NCBI GenBank assembly: GCA_965371325.1
Contig: CBDUXZ010000176.1
Coordinates: 1 to 5,155, forward strand
Source of the DNA: CBDUXZ01 sp965371325 [NCBI: uncultured bacterium]
GTDB lineage: Bacteria; JAUYMQ01
Direction of reading: 5' to 3'
Length of the DNA: 5,155 nt
The notes beneath the pieces were generated by a model, which did no database searches, was not told the DNA's origin, and saw nothing but the letters and a program-made list of their open reading frames with translations. Both the position numbers and the translations under genes were made by a program. Below are positions 4,704 to 5,155 of the stretch, one piece after another (the first letter of the stretch is position 1; each line of letters begins with the position of its first letter).

Positions 4704-5155
4704 ATGCGGGCGCTCTCTCCGTATCCCGCCCTCAAGAGCGCTGCACGGCACCCACAAACCGCCCGGGGGGCCAGAATCTTCCGCAATCTGACCAGGGGAC
4801 TTGTTCTCATCGCGGCCTCGCTACTCGCCACAGAGGGGTGTAGCCACGGCAAGATTCAAGACGGCGCTTATCTGGCGCCGAAAGCGCGCTACCGGATTTC
4901 TCTGCCCGATAACGGCTGGAAGCGGATCCCGGGGAACGGGGCCGATCTCGTTCTGACTTCGAGGGAGGCGGGCGCGAGCATCCTGACGAGTACGCTTTGT
5001 GAGCGCTACACGGATGCAGGGCTGGACGTTCTCTCCAGAAATCTCTTTCTCGGAATGCGTGATCGACACATCCTGGAGAGGGGAACGGTAGCCCTTCCCG
5101 CGGGAGAAGCGGAACGTCTGCAGGTGCAGGCGCGGCTCGACGGGACGGTTTTCCG
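4704..5155 (+). CDS. Probable exported lipoprotein, C-terminus beyond the window
   Basis: The first 150 codons are open to the right edge. The N-terminus has basic residues (Arg24, Arg27, Arg31), a hydrophobic stretch GLVLIAASLLA at 32-42, then ATEGC-S with Cys46 as a candidate lipidated residue. The lipobox is atypical: Thr at -3 and Glu at -2, with only Gly at -1 fitting well. The n-region is also unusually long, but no later ATG, GTG or TTG lies in frame before the hydrophobic stretch. GAGGGG directly precedes the ATG. The exported part begins with YRISLPDNGWKRI, then alternates strand-like and helical segments (ADLVLTSREAGASILTSTLC, then DVLSRNLFLGMRDR), reminiscent of small PsbP/DUF1795-like envelope domains. 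That resemblance is an impression of pattern only. Cys46 and a second Cys near 102 are the only cysteines seen. The function is unknown. The gene follows the diguanylate cyclase and may be co-transcribed with it. Confidence 0.75.
   Translation, partial: MRALSPYPALKSAARHPQTARGARIFRNLTRGLVLIAASLLATEGCSHGKIQDGAYLAPKARYRISLPDNGWKRIPGNGADLVLTSREAGASILTSTLCERYTDAGLDVLSRNLFLGMRDRHILERGTVALPAGEAERLQVQARLDGTVF

Overview
The window is about 5.2 kb of GC-rich, densely coding DNA that reads as bacterial chromosome. It most likely comes from a Gram-negative lineage such as a deltaproteobacterium-like or related metagenomic phylum. The clues are a zinc-ribbon/GYF-like membrane protein of a type common there, a GAF-GGDEF signalling protein, a probable lipoprotein, and a textbook sigma-54 promoter. 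The species cannot be fixed from the sequence. No mobile element, CRISPR array, tRNA or rRNA was seen.

Layout: (1) 1-975, minus strand: maf (nucleotide pyrophosphatase of the YhdE type), followed 29 bases later by the N-terminal 98 codons of a YggS/PLPBP-family PLP-homeostasis protein that runs off the left edge. They look like one housekeeping operon. (2) 976-1562: 587 bases with no convincing protein gene. It holds a sigma-54 (-24/-12) promoter matching every core consensus position, pointing right, with dyad elements upstream, a 4-copy 7-bp tandem repeat over the predicted start, about 230 bases of RNA with several potential stems, and a strong bidirectional terminator. This is the most interesting part: a candidate sigma-54-dependent small RNA. 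(3) 1563-3311, minus strand: a 582-residue membrane protein with an N-terminal MJ0042-type zinc ribbon, a GYF_2-like module, an acidic linker, three or four membrane segments and a C-terminal domain of unknown function. (4) 3312-3558: a divergent intergenic region with nested inverted repeats. (5) 3559-4611, plus strand: a cytoplasmic GAF-GGDEF diguanylate cyclase with intact catalytic and feedback-inhibition motifs. (6) 4704-5155, plus strand: the start of a probable exported lipoprotein, cut by the right edge.

The maf-yggS pair is ordinary metabolism. The diguanylate cyclase and the two envelope-associated proteins suggest a signalling/envelope neighbourhood, but no shared pathway is demonstrated. 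The sigma-54 unit converges on the zinc-ribbon gene and would share its terminator.
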